Shown here: positions 42,623-51,651 of the stretch, in pieces
Layout of the letters: the number at the start of each line of letters is the position of its first letter
Numbering within the stretch: the stretch's first letter is position 1
NCBI GenBank assembly: GCA_022870745.1
Contig: CP085323.1
Location: forward strand, 5,084,001-5,148,000
Length of the DNA: 64,000 nt
Direction: 5' to 3'
DNA from: Silvibacterium acidisoli
GTDB taxonomy: Bacteria; Acidobacteriota; Terriglobia; Terriglobales; Acidobacteriaceae
Translations under genes and position numbers: made by a program
The notes under the pieces: model-generated
What the model was told of the DNA's origin: nothing
The model's database searches: none
Seen by the model: only the letters and a program-made list of their open reading frames with translations

Positions 42623-43384
42623 TCAAACAGAGGCGGCTTCTAGAATCAGATCCGTTACTTCTTTTGCGTGGGAAATCATAGAGAGATGTCCCCCGGCGAT
42701 ATCGATCGTTCGGGCTTTCATGCGCCTGGCCATGAAGCGTTCGAACTCGGGATGGATGGTGCGATCTTGAGTACACACAGCGTAGAACGATGGTTTCGTG
42801 CGCCAGGCGGCCTGCGTGGTCTTCGCAGCGGTCAATGCCTTATGAAAAGGCTGCTGAACGGCGTACAACACCTTCGCTTTCGCCGTGGGAATACCATTGG
42901 CAAAGTCCTCCAGAAAAGCCTTCTCCGTGAGCTGTCCGATGTCGCCATCGAAGACAATGCCGGCGGTTGCTGGTGGCTGAGGAAATTGTCTGGTCAATGC
43001 TGCGAAGTCCTCGCCAGCATCGGGCCCACGAGCCGCGATATATACCAACGCGCTCACGTTATCAGCAACACCCGCCTGACTGATGATGGTTCCTGCAAAG
43101 GAGTGCGCTACAAGCACGGTAGGGCCAGTCTGTTGCTTAAGAACTCGACTGGTCTCTGCTACAGCCTCATCCAAAGTCGTCAGCGGATTCTGTACCGCAG
43201 TTGCATTTAGACCGGCGGCTTGCAGCCCACTGATCACCTCGGACCAGCACGATCCGTCAGCGAACAACCCGTGGGCGAGAACAACGTTCTTTACTCGGGG
43301 CGTACTGGCCAAGGCGGTACGGAGGGCGGGCACTGCCAGAACCGACGTTGCGGCAGCCGACATCACGAAACTTCTTCTATTCAT
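42623..43384 (-). CDS. Secreted alpha/beta hydrolase
   Basis: 253 residues. The N-terminus MNRRSFVMSAAATSVLAVPAL is a Tat-like signal (RRSF). The hydrolase core has LAHGLFADGSCW, the nucleophile in VAHSFAGT, the acid near YAVCTQDRTIHPE and the base in AGGHLSMI. This resembles the small esterases related to hydroxynitrile lyase and salicylate esterase. Substrate unknown. It lies upstream, on the same strand, of nothing obviously co-transcribed. Confidence 0.88.
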   Translation of the reverse strand: MNRRSFVMSAAATSVLAVPALRTALASTPRVKNVVLAHGLFADGSCWSEVISGLQAAGLNATAVQNPLTTLDEAVAETSRVLKQQTGPTVLVAHSFAGTIISQAGVADNVSALVYIAARGPDAGEDFAALTRQFPQPPATAGIVFDGDIGQLTEKAFLEDFANGIPTAKAKVLYAVQQPFHKALTAAKTTQAAWRTKPSFYAVCTQDRTIHPEFERFMARRMKARTIDIAGGHLSMISHAKEVTDLILEAASV

Positions 43385-43449
43385 TTCAGGTCTCCTTCTT
43401 TACTGCTGTCCTCTGATTCACAGAGCGCGCGAAGCTGCACTCGATGGGA

Positions 43450-44430
43450 TTAGGCGGAAGGCCACATCCAACTCGCTGGTTCCCAATGAAAAGCGTTACC
43501 AACACGCACAATGTGACCCACACCAGGAAAAGGCAGATGGTAACCACTGACGAGGGTTCGGTCTGCTGCCGCTCGATCGAGGAACGCGATACGCGACTTC
43601 GCGGCCAGCGGCTTGTCCTGATCAAACCCGAAAGGCCATTCCGGATGGGCGAAGTCGACGGGGTAGTTCACCACAACGTCCGACGTCAGAAGCAACTGGT
43701 CGTTGCCCGAGTGGAGAAGCACAGACATGTGGCCCGGAGTGTGTCCAGGTGTCGAAATAGTGGTCAATCCAGGGAGAACCTCTGCACCAGCCTTGATAAG
43801 CCGGAGGCGCGGAGCAGCAAGCTTGAGGTTCGCGCGAGTGACATCGGGCTTTAGCGCAGGACTCACATTGACCGTAAGTTCAGGTGAATTCCAGAACTTC
43901 ACTTCTGTTTCATCGGCGACAAACTCAGCGTTCGGAAAGAGCAGGACTTCGTTCTGCAAATCGCTGATGCCCCAAAGATGGTCGGAGTGACCGTGAGTGA
44001 TCAGGACCATATCGATCTGATCTGGTCTGTAACCGGCCGCAGCGATGTAGTCGAGCAACCTTCCCGCGGTTGGCTGGAACTTACCGCCAGGACCGCTGCC
44101 GGCATCGACAAGCACCAGCTTGCCGCCCACGCGAATCAAGGTCGTGTTTTGTTGTAGCGCCACGTGGTCTTGTGGAAGGAAATGTGTCGCGAGTTCTTTT
44201 TGCGCCTCCTCGATGTGGCCGGGAAACAGGGTCTTTATCGGAAAGTTGAGCGGGCCATCGCTCAACACGGTAACTTCGCTCGCGCCCACGTTGAAGCGGT
44301 AAAAACCAGGTTGTGCCGATTTTTGAGAAACAGGCGCCTGGGCAATGGCGGTAATGGCTGAGCTCAGTGAGACAGCTCCGGCTGCAGCGGCGCCAGTGAG
44401 ACAAAAGTGGCGTCTACTGATCATTGACAT
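43450..44430 (-). CDS. Exported MBL-fold metallo-hydrolase
   Basis: 326 residues from the ATG at 44430 (GGAG six bases upstream), with a Tat-type signal (ISRRHFCLTGAAAAGAVSLSS). The metal site is clear: THGHSDHLWG (HxHxDH), the later His in STPGHTPGHMS, Asp in LLTSDVV and His in SGYHLPFPG. Lactonase, methyl-parathion hydrolase and similar enzymes share this form. Divergent from the LysR gene, so probably controlled by it. Confidence 0.9.
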   Translation of the reverse strand: MSMISRRHFCLTGAAAAGAVSLSSAITAIAQAPVSQKSAQPGFYRFNVGASEVTVLSDGPLNFPIKTLFPGHIEEAQKELATHFLPQDHVALQQNTTLIRVGGKLVLVDAGSGPGGKFQPTAGRLLDYIAAAGYRPDQIDMVLITHGHSDHLWGISDLQNEVLLFPNAEFVADETEVKFWNSPELTVNVSPALKPDVTRANLKLAAPRLRLIKAGAEVLPGLTTISTPGHTPGHMSVLLHSGNDQLLLTSDVVVNYPVDFAHPEWPFGFDQDKPLAAKSRIAFLDRAAADRTLVSGYHLPFPGVGHIVRVGNAFHWEPASWMWPSA

Positions 44431-44684
44431 AAGTATTCTCCGTTCTAGGTCACTCCCGTGACATGGCAAGCAAGCATAGTGAGCGGTCGAAGTGCATACT
44501 TCGTGCCGCTCATCTTCAAGCAAGCTACAGACGTATCAGACGCGCACTTTCGATCCGCGAACCATCAATCGCATGGATACGTGCTATCCATGCTGAAATG
44601 AGCTTGGTAGCATCTGAACCACGAACGGAATGCAAACCAGCACCAAGGCCGTATTTGGCAGGCGTCTCGAACATCGGAGGAACT

Positions 44685-45614
44685 TTGCGATACAACACCA
44701 TCGAGCAGCTTGATCTGGATCTTCTGATTGCACTCGACGCTTTGCTCCGCCTGGGTAACGTCAGCCAGGCTGCCCAGGAACTCGGCGTCTCGCAGCCAGC
44801 CTTGTCCAGTCGCCTGTCGCGCCTTCGTAAACTTTTCGCAGACAAGCTGTTTGTCCCAGCCACTTCAGGCAGGGGGATCGTTGCTACACCACGCGCGGAG
44901 GCGCTCAGACTGCAGTTAGCAGGCGTCTTATCGCAACTGCATGCGATGGTTTCCTCACCGGAGTCGTTCGAACCGTTGCGGAGTGAAAAGAGCTTCATTC
45001 TCGGACTTCATCAGAACCCTGCTGCCATGGTGGCGCCCGATCTGGTTCCCTACGTTATGGCCCTGGCGCCTAACATTCGTTTAGCTTTCACATGGCCACC
45101 CGGTGAGCAGATCGTTGAGCAGCTGGAGGCCGGCACAATCGATCTCGTTCTCGGCGCGGACTTCCCTCTCCATGGGGATCTGATCTCACGAACGCTTCTG
45201 GAAGAGCCGCTCATGACGGCCCAACGAGTGGGCCATCCACGAGGCTCGGAAGTGATGGATATCGATGCTTTTTGTGACTACCCTCATCTGGTCGCTTCCG
45301 AGTCGGGCGCGTCTTTCAGTGACTCCATCGACGAGCGGCTCGCTGCTCAGGGTCGTTCACGAAAAGTCGTCGCCTCGATATCCCGATATGCAGTGATCCC
45401 ACGAGTGGTGGAGAAGAGCGACTGCTTGTGCACGCTTCCAAAAAGCTTCCTCGAGCGCTATGGGGAAACTCTCGAACTCTTTCAGCCGCCCGTCGAATTG
45501 GAGCCCGCAAGACTCTGCGCGTACTGGCACCCTCGTTCACATGACGATTCTGCACATATCTGGCTCCGCGCTGTCATCTCCGACCTTCTCGCAGGTAAAG
45601 GAATTGAGAGATAA
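44685..45614 (+). CDS. LysR-family transcriptional regulator
   Basis: 309 residues from a TTG at 44685, chosen because GGAGG precedes it and the protein then opens like other family members (LRYNTIEQLDLDLLIALDALLRLGNVSQAAQELG). An ATG at 44598 would add 29 residues of no known type. The helix-turn-helix is followed by SALSSRLSRLRKLF and a NodD/SyrM-like effector domain. It is divergent from the MBL-fold gene, its likely target. Confidence 0.88.
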   Translation: MRYNTIEQLDLDLLIALDALLRLGNVSQAAQELGVSQPALSSRLSRLRKLFADKLFVPATSGRGIVATPRAEALRLQLAGVLSQLHAMVSSPESFEPLRSEKSFILGLHQNPAAMVAPDLVPYVMALAPNIRLAFTWPPGEQIVEQLEAGTIDLVLGADFPLHGDLISRTLLEEPLMTAQRVGHPRGSEVMDIDAFCDYPHLVASESGASFSDSIDERLAAQGRSRKVVASISRYAVIPRVVEKSDCLCTLPKSFLERYGETLELFQPPVELEPARLCAYWHPRSHDDSAHIWLRAVISDLLAGKGIER

Positions 45615-45669
45615 AAGTCTAAAGCGCTGCGACGTCATGCACACGTAAAGCGAAGTGACTGCGCCAAAG

Positions 45670-46308
45670 CTAGCTTAAGAACCAATCTACGTTTTCCAGG
45701 AGCCGCTTTTTCCCGTCTGCGATGCTCAATTCGGACTCCTTCGCATCGAGGTTCCATGCCTTGTCGACGATTACGCTTCGTAGATTGTGCACACCGATGA
45801 GCGAAAGCCAGAAGTCGATATAAGGAGCCTGGTGGTCAAAGCGCGATGCAGGGATTGCCGATCCTTCGAGAAATTGAGAGCCGCGAGTGTAAAGAGTAAT
45901 CGCCTTATCGATGCTGAGCGCCAGCCCATACTCATTTCCGTCGTAGGTAAAGAGAAAGTTTCGCTGGGCGACCAGATCAATGAGTTGCTTCAACTTGTAG
46001 GGCACACTGAAGTTCCACATCGGTGCTCCTAAGAGGATGCGGTCCGCCTTCTGAAAGCGCCCAATTAGCGATTGAATGCGCGTCCAGACCTCAGTTTCTC
46101 TAGCGTCCAATCCAACACCCTTAATCGCTTTGTACTTCGCGCCAATCGCCCCGGCGTCAAACTCGGGAAGATTCTCGGTCCATACATTGAGTGTGTCGAC
46201 AGAGACTGTATCCTTCGTAGCTTGGCAGGCCGATATAAAGGCGTTTGTGAGTTCGATTGAGTTCGAGGACTCTGCTCGTGGCGAGGACTGGATATGGAGG
46301 ATATTCAT
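45670..46308 (-). CDS. azoR: FMN-dependent NADH:quinone oxidoreductase / azoreductase
   Basis: A 212-residue flavodoxin-like enzyme. MNILHIQSSPRAESSNS carries the FMN phosphate loop, APMWNFSVPYKLKQLIDLV the flavin-contact region, and LYTRGSQF a further conserved stretch. AzoR-type enzymes reduce quinones and azo dyes with NADH. The frame stays open upstream to 46707, but the conserved start is at 46308. Several nearby genes also suggest quinone or electrophile detoxification. Confidence 0.92.
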   Translation of the reverse strand: MNILHIQSSPRAESSNSIELTNAFISACQATKDTVSVDTLNVWTENLPEFDAGAIGAKYKAIKGVGLDARETEVWTRIQSLIGRFQKADRILLGAPMWNFSVPYKLKQLIDLVAQRNFLFTYDGNEYGLALSIDKAITLYTRGSQFLEGSAIPASRFDHQAPYIDFWLSLIGVHNLRSVIVDKAWNLDAKESELSIADGKKRLLENVDWFLS

Positions 46309-46851
46309 GGCGTTTTCAATTCCTAAAATTACTCGTGATGCAAAGGGGTTCGTGTCCGGTAAGACCGGCATTTGTAAACTTGTCAGACGACAGTCCGAGT
46401 CTGCGTTTCCGCACTTAAGTCGTATCGCTGTTTCGTCACTTGCCTCATTAGATGTCCAAAGGCGTTGATCGGCATCTGTGGTTCGTTCGCGGCAGTTTAT
46501 GGGTCCCATAAATACAGCCACTATCAAAACGACGACCTTGCGCACAAATGTACGGCTGCTGCGGCGTATGTTTGCAATGCCACACTCAGCCGAGCAGTTT
46601 GGACTACCCCGTTCGCCTGCCGGTAGATAACCGATGGACAGAACACCACGAGCTCCACCAGGGGCGAGCGAACTCTGGTTGAACAGCGATCTGCGGAATG
46701 TCGTCACAGGGAGCTCGGCAGACGGCCAAGTTCAGTCGATAGAAGCTGGCAACCAGCCAAAAACGGTGTATAAGGGCGATCCGGCAGGTGCTGGACCCCA
46801 GCCAGTGAAAAATCATGAATCCAATCCTACTAGTCGGTAGTCTACTTCAGT
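46309..46851. other. Interval without a supported gene
   Basis: About 540 bp between the azoreductase start and the TetR gene. Open frames on both strands are compositionally noisy and lack family features. Promoters for both genes must lie here. The TetR operator candidate is at its right end. Confidence 0.4.
46827..46840. promoter_or_regulatory. Candidate TetR operator
   Basis: CTACTAGTCGGTAG, with CTAC/GTAG ends, lies 11 bp before the TetR start. A related CTACTAGATGGGTG occurs at 47481-47494 ahead of the next operon, and CTATCACTTGGTAG precedes the paralogous TetR gene. Confidence 0.45.
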
Positions 46852-47433
46852 ATGCAGAATGATACGGCAGAACGAATTCTCGATGCGGCGAACGCTCTAC
46901 TGGTCGACAGAGGATACTCCGCTTTCAGTTACGCCGACATTGCGGCGACCGTGAACATCCGCAAGGCGAGCATCCACCATCACTTTCCGACGAAAGCTGG
47001 ACTAGTTGTCGCCGTGCTAAGGAGGCACCGCGAACGCATCTCGCAGGGCATGGAGGCACTCGACGCTGAGATAGACAATCCCGCGGTTCGCATCAAGAAC
47101 TATTTGAAGTATTGGGAGGAATGCATTGAAGGTAAGACGGTGTCCTTCTGCATCGGAGCGCTTCTCGGGGCCGAGCTGCCGTCGCTGCCAGTAGAGGTCC
47201 AGGCGGAAGTGCAACTCCATTTCTCTCTGCTTACGGCCTGGTTCGAGAAAACACTCAAGAGCGGTTGCAAATCGCGCACTCTAACACTTCAGGAGAGCGT
47301 TGCGACCGAAGCGCAACTCCTGATCGCAGTGATGCACGGAGGCATGCTTTCCGCTCGCGCCACAAAAAACGTTAAAGTCTTTCGATCTGTCACCCATGCG
47401 GCGCTGGATCGGATATCCTTAGTTCACTCGTAA
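46852..47433 (+). CDS. TetR-family regulator
   Basis: 193 residues. The N-terminal helix-turn-helix is standard (ADIAATVNIRKASIHHHFPTKAGLVVAVLRRHRER) and is followed by a TetR_C domain. It is close in sequence and identical in length to the regulator at 62559-63140. Just downstream lie a membrane protein, OsmC/Ohr, SDR and cupin genes on the same strand, which it probably represses. It likely senses an electrophile or peroxide. Confidence 0.92.
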   Translation: MQNDTAERILDAANALLVDRGYSAFSYADIAATVNIRKASIHHHFPTKAGLVVAVLRRHRERISQGMEALDAEIDNPAVRIKNYLKYWEECIEGKTVSFCIGALLGAELPSLPVEVQAEVQLHFSLLTAWFEKTLKSGCKSRTLTLQESVATEAQLLIAVMHGGMLSARATKNVKVFRSVTHAALDRISLVHS

Positions 47434-47480
47434 ACATCTCCGGGCTTTAAATCGCTGTGATTGCAAAAGTCTTAACCTAC

Positions 47481-47494
47481 CTACTAGATGGGTG
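47481..47494. promoter_or_regulatory. Second candidate TetR box
   Basis: CTACTAGATGGGTG shares CTACTAG and GG with the TetR operator candidate and lies about 85 bp before the DUF308-like gene. Weak evidence by itself. Confidence 0.3.
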
Positions 47495-47576
47495 ACTTGA
47501 GAGTCATACCGGACGGTAGAGCACTTCATTCAGGGCACATCCTGTTCCCTACCAACTAGAAGCTAGCGAGGCAGAC

Positions 47577-48149
47577 ATGAAACTTGGTTCGATCCACTCC
47601 ACACGCTCTTTGCGAAATCTATATTTCGTTCGTACTGCCTTCCAGGTGCTTTGGGCGGCAGCCGTCATCTCCACGGCGGCACACCAGCCGCAAGTGGCTG
47701 CAGTGCTGTTCCTTCTTTACCCGCTCTGGGACGTCGCGTGCACGATCTACGATCTCAACACGTTTAGCAAGTCGGGGTCGTCACGCACCTCGCAGATCGT
47801 TAATGCCGTAATCGGCGTCGCGGCAGCTATTGGCATTGGCCTGACGGTCTTTCAGACACCAATCTATGCGGTCGCCATCTTTGGCGTATGGGCCTTAGGC
47901 GCTGGCGTGCTCCAGTTCGTGGTGGGTTTCATTCGCCGAAAGGAGTTGGGCGGTGGCCAATGGAGCATGATTTTGAGCGGTGTTCAATCCGCGCTCGCTG
48001 GTGCATTCTTCATCATTCTTGGGCTCAAGGACAAAAAGCACATCGGCGATATCGGAGGCTATGCAATCTTTGGCGCCTTCTACTTCCTCATCGGCGGAAT
48101 CCTGCTAAGCCGGAAGCTCGCAAAAACCAATGCGATGGCAACGAACTAG
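47577..48149 (+). CDS. Polytopic membrane protein (DUF308-like)
   Basis: 190 residues with about six membrane helices in pairs (for example 20-38, 40-56, 75-92, 94-112, 128-146, 157-175), a layout shared with DUF308/HdeD-type proteins. No catalytic motif is visible. First gene after the TetR regulator, followed by OsmC/Ohr at 62 bp, so probably one operon. Function unknown. Confidence 0.8.
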   Translation: MKLGSIHSTRSLRNLYFVRTAFQVLWAAAVISTAAHQPQVAAVLFLLYPLWDVACTIYDLNTFSKSGSSRTSQIVNAVIGVAAAIGIGLTVFQTPIYAVAIFGVWALGAGVLQFVVGFIRRKELGGGQWSMILSGVQSALAGAFFIILGLKDKKHIGDIGGYAIFGAFYFLIGGILLSRKLAKTNAMATN

Positions 48150-48211
48150 AACGTTTTCAGATCCAGCCGTCCGCGACTACCCACTTAACCTCTCAACGAA
48201 AGGAACTCGCA

Positions 48212-48643
48212 ATGTCTATCGACGTGAAGTATCGCACTGCAGCCACAGCAACCGGCGGACGTGATGGAAGGACCCGCTCCGAGGACGGCAAACTCGATCT
48301 GCAGCTTACCCTCCCGAAGGAACTCGGAGGACCAGGTGGAGATGGCGTGAACCCCGAGCAGCTCTTCGCAGCCGGTTATGCAGCCTGTTTCCTGAGCGCG
48401 GTCAAAAGCGCGGGACAGAAGCTGAAGGTCAGGCTGTCGCCCGAATCCACAGTCAAAGCGACTGTCGGCATTGGGATGAATCCGGAGGGCGGATTTGGAC
48501 TCGCGATCGAACTGGCCGTAAACTTTCTCGATGTAGACCAGGCGCAAGCCCAGCAGGTTGTCGAGCTTGCCCATCAGATATGCCCCTACTCGAACGCTAC
48601 GCGAAACAACGTTGATGTTCAGCTCAGCGTGATCTCAGAGTGA
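48212..48643 (+). CDS. ohr: Organic hydroperoxide resistance protein (Ohr/OsmC)
   Basis: 143 residues from the ATG at 48212 (AAAGGAA upstream). The Ohr signature is present: TATATGGRDGRTRSEDGKLDL, then VNPEQLFAAGYAACFLSAV with the peroxidatic Cys and QICPYSNATRNNVDV with the resolving Cys. It reduces organic hydroperoxides using lipoylated partners. MarR-type OhrR is the usual regulator; here a TetR gene is closer. Confidence 0.93.
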   Translation: MSIDVKYRTAATATGGRDGRTRSEDGKLDLQLTLPKELGGPGGDGVNPEQLFAAGYAACFLSAVKSAGQKLKVRLSPESTVKATVGIGMNPEGGFGLAIELAVNFLDVDQAQAQQVVELAHQICPYSNATRNNVDVQLSVISE

Positions 48644-48774
48644 TCTGGAACGTTGCTCACGCCTCACGACCGCGATCGTGGGGTATGGCTTTCTACGGGA
48701 GGCGTTGGATCGCGATCAGGGTGCAACTCAAGCGTGACTGCTCTGTCACCCAACAACTGCGACAGGAGGCACCC

Positions 48775-48890
48775 TTGCTGGAACATTTTGATGCAATCGT
48801 CATCGGTGCGGGTCAGCCCGGACCAGCCCTTGCTACAACTCTCGCCGGTGGAGGCCAGTCAACGGGATGCACGCTTATCCACAAGTCACG
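48775..48890 (+). pseudogene. Remnant of a pyridine-nucleotide-disulphide oxidoreductase
   Basis: AGGAGG and a TTG start are followed by LLEHFDAIVIGAGQPGPALATTLAGG, the FAD-binding start of mercuric/lipoamide-type reductases. The frame then jumps to STGCTLIHKS, where intact proteins have a longer loop before the CxxxxC redox site, and soon ends. The rest of the gene is gone. Confidence 0.65.
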
Positions 48891-49045
48891 CCCAGTTTGG
48901 GTCTCCCACGACCGTTGGCGTCGAAGAGCGGTTGCGACGCTTTATGAAGAACTTGCAAATGCCGCAAACATGAGCATGGCCCGTTTTCTCAGGGTGCGTC
49001 AAAATGCGTAACAATTGATCTAAAAAACGGATTGTGGAGGAAAAC

Positions 49046-49798
49046 ATGAATGTGTTCGTCACAGGCGCGACGTCGGGTTTCGGAGCAGCCATCGCTAGGC
49101 GTTTTGCGGAGGCTGGCCACCTGGTCACCATTACCGGCCGTCGTGAAGACCGCCTGCTGGAGTTTCAGAAACTCTTTTCGCCCGGCCAGATCAATGTGGT
49201 TGAACTAGACGTGCGAAACCGCGAACAAGTCCAAAGTGTGATTGCGGGGCTCCCAGATCGCTTCGCTGAGATCGATCTACTCGTGAACAATGCCGGCCTG
49301 GCAGCTGGGATAGAACCCGCTCAGAGCGCAGATCTTGACGCCTGGGAGACGATGGTCGATACGAACATCAAGGGCGTGCTGTACCTCACCCGTGCCGTTC
49401 TACCCGGCATGGTGGCCCGCAATCGCGGACACATCATCAACATCGGCTCGATAGCCGGTACCTATCCCTATCCTGGAGGAAATGTCTACGGCGGCACCAA
49501 GGCGTTCGTGCGTCAATTCTCTCTGAATCTCAGGGCCGATCTGTTCGGCACACGGATCCGCGTGAGCGAAATCGAACCGGGCTTGGTGGGTGGCACAGAA
49601 TTCTCCTCTGTGCGCTTTGGCGGAGACGAAGAACGCGCCAAGCAACTTTATGATGGGGCCAACGCGCTCACTCCCGAGGATATTGCGGAATCGGTCATGT
49701 GGATGGCGAACCTCCCCTCCCATGTCAACGTAAACACGATCGAGTTGATGCCGGTTTCGCAGGCATTCAATCCTCTCGCCGTCCATCGCAGTTCCTAA
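49046..49798 (+). CDS. SDR oxidoreductase (YdfG-like)
   Basis: 250 residues from the ATG at 49046 (GGAGGAAAAC upstream). TGATSGFGAAIARRF is the cofactor loop; NNAGLAAG, INIGSIAGTYPYPGG and YGGTKAFVRQF give the catalytic Ser, Tyr and Lys. It is closest to the YdfG group, NADP+-dependent dehydrogenases of 3-hydroxy acids such as serine or malonic semialdehyde. Followed directly by a cupin gene. Confidence 0.92.
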   Translation: MNVFVTGATSGFGAAIARRFAEAGHLVTITGRREDRLLEFQKLFSPGQINVVELDVRNREQVQSVIAGLPDRFAEIDLLVNNAGLAAGIEPAQSADLDAWETMVDTNIKGVLYLTRAVLPGMVARNRGHIINIGSIAGTYPYPGGNVYGGTKAFVRQFSLNLRADLFGTRIRVSEIEPGLVGGTEFSSVRFGGDEERAKQLYDGANALTPEDIAESVMWMANLPSHVNVNTIELMPVSQAFNPLAVHRSS

Positions 49799-49850
49799 CG
49801 TGATTTCCATCTCGGCCAGACAACGACCTTACCTGGAAAGGAATCCCTCC

Positions 49851-50264
49851 GTGCGCTCTCAATTCGTCTGCTTCCTGCTGCTCAGCCTTCCGCTCGTTTA
49901 CCCGGCTCGCGCCCAGGACTACCCGCCGCTGCAAAGAGAGCCTGTTCTCGATGCCACAATCCCAGCCGCTAATCCGCCCATAAGTCTGGTACATGGCGCC
50001 CGTATCCAGTTCGCACCGAAACAGCCGACTGGACTTCATCGGCACCCAGTTTCTGTGGTGGGCGTGGTGACCGAAGGCAGTTTTATCTTTCAACCTGAGG
50101 GAGAACCGGCACGAACTATAAAGGCCGGCGACAGCTTTTTTGAACCCGCTGGGAAGACAATCCTACACTTCGACAACGCATCCCCTACCAAGAAGGCAGC
50201 GATCATTGCGTTCTATCTCACCGACTCCAACAGCAGGCCGCTTATCGAGCCACTAGAAAAGTAA
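49851..50264 (+). CDS. Secreted cupin-domain protein
   Basis: 137 residues from the GTG at 49851 (AAAGGA upstream), which begins a clean signal peptide (VRSQFVCFLLLSLPLVYPARA). The cupin has GLHRHPVSVVGVVTEG with two His, KAGDSFFEPAG and an ILHFDNASP strand. Periplasmic small cupins of this type often lie next to SDR or reductase genes. Substrate unknown. A GTG at 49800 would hide the signal peptide. Confidence 0.82.
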   Translation: MRSQFVCFLLLSLPLVYPARAQDYPPLQREPVLDATIPAANPPISLVHGARIQFAPKQPTGLHRHPVSVVGVVTEGSFIFQPEGEPARTIKAGDSFFEPAGKTILHFDNASPTKKAAIIAFYLTDSNSRPLIEPLEK

Positions 50265-50474
50265 AGACCCAGGGTAGAACGCAACTGGCGGGTTGCGGTC
50301 CTCAGAACCCAGCTTCAACCGGTTTGAGATAGGGTTGCTCGAGAAGCACCTTCGCGAAGTCTGGAGCGCTTCGACAGCCTGCAAGCGACGTTGGCCATTG
50401 CGTCATTGCAGAGACGGACGATTGAGACCGCCTTCGAAGAAAGACTTAGAGGAAGACGCTTCTCGCCAGTTCGG

Positions 50475-50903
50475 CTAAGCCCGTTTAAACACCGCCAAAC
50501 CGACAGCCGTAAGCAACATTGCAATATTTACAAGTCCGATGAAGAGTTGTGCAGGCATCCCCATAGCCCTCGGGTTGGTTGAAGCGAACTCGGGATCACT
50601 GAATGCGGTTCCCGGAAATACAGGAGCGGCAAAGATGCATAGCCAGTAGATCGATGCGAGCAGGGCTGACAACATCAATCTGTTTGAATCTAGATGTGGC
50701 CTTTGGAAGAGGAGCACAAGTGACAACACTCCCAGTACAAATCCCATGAGTATGGATTGGGCGTTGTGGAACTTGGCATGAGGAGGCCATCGAGGATTTT
50801 TGATGTGCTGCGCTCCAGATCCGGGAATAAAGTAGTCCGCCAGAAGTCCCCCAATCGCGGTCGTAAGCGCCACAAACGCCACAAGCCATCGCGCAAGTTC
50901 CAC
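50475..50903 (-). CDS. Small polytopic membrane protein
   Basis: 142 residues with four membrane helices (about 4-24, 48-68, 75-95, 118-138) and a conserved-looking loop WPPHAKFHNAQ after the first helix. Similar acetyltransferase-adjacent membrane proteins are annotated as DUF6640-like. ATG at 50903, in the same orientation as the SnoaL-like gene upstream. Function unknown. Confidence 0.75.
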   Translation of the reverse strand: MELARWLVAFVALTTAIGGLLADYFIPGSGAQHIKNPRWPPHAKFHNAQSILMGFVLGVLSLVLLFQRPHLDSNRLMLSALLASIYWLCIFAAPVFPGTAFSDPEFASTNPRAMGMPAQLFIGLVNIAMLLTAVGLAVFKRA

Positions 50904-50960
50904 TGTATTTCTCCTTATCCTGAATTGAAGTTTCGGTCATGCGAATCGCTACATAACGCT

Positions 50961-51311
50961 CTAGAAGAAGCCGATCAGTTTCTTCAGGCGTCCCTGGTCG
51001 TTGAAGATACCGTAGGTGTGCGCCGTTGTCACAGCAGTGCCGTCGGCTTTGTACAGGGTCCATTCCGTCAGCACTTGTTCATGGTGGAATTTCAGCGAGT
51101 TGATTTTGAAATATGAACCGGGAAGCCGCTGCTGGAACTTCTCCACATGCGTCACGAGATTCTCCAAACCATGAGTGTCGTCTCCCGGATTTATAGAAAG
51201 CACGTCATCACTTACGCTCTCTTTGAGAAGCCGCTTTCGATCCTCGCCTGACACACTGCCATAGGCTTCGAGATAAGAGTTCCAAACCTTTTCCACCGCA
51301 TCCTTAGTCAT
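50961..51311 (-). CDS. SnoaL-like (NTF2-fold) protein
   Basis: 116 residues from the ATG at 51311, preceded by GGGGGAAACG. Alpha-plus-beta NTF2 fold with WNSYLEAYGS, NPGDDTHGLENLVTHVEKFQQRLPG and EWTLYKADGTAVTTAHTYGIFND. Many such proteins are isomerases or scavengers of small ligands. Catalytic residues cannot be assigned. Confidence 0.85.
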   Translation of the reverse strand: MTKDAVEKVWNSYLEAYGSVSGEDRKRLLKESVSDDVLSINPGDDTHGLENLVTHVEKFQQRLPGSYFKINSLKFHHEQVLTEWTLYKADGTAVTTAHTYGIFNDQGRLKKLIGFF

Positions 51312-51651
51312 CGTTTCCCCCTTTGCTCTTGATCCGGTTCTACCGGACTTCTTCAATCTACGAGCGAAGGGCTGCGGGGTCGATAATCTTAAAGCCGAAG
51401 ATGTTTACGTGCCGTCCAATTCTTCACGAATCCATTTCTCGACCTGATAACGGCTGCTGCGATTCGCACGATATTGCCGGCAGGCATCCATTGGATCGCG
51501 GACCCGCGCCCTCCAAAGTTTGGGCTGATACCTTCGTTGATTCACATTTCCAAGACTGACTCGGTTTCGTAGAACATTTTTCAATCAGGAGCAAGGCGGC
51601 CGAGGCCGATAATGCTGAAACCGCAAGCGTCTATCTCTAGTCCAATCTTTT
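51312..51651. other. Interval without a supported gene
   Basis: About 340 bp of divergent upstream sequence between the SnoaL-like and AraC genes. No family-like peptides and no outstanding palindrome seen. Confidence 0.4.

Noticed and set aside
45670-46707. A 345-codon version of the azoreductase
   Set aside because: The first 133 codons lack any family feature; the conserved start MNILHIQSSPR is at 46308.
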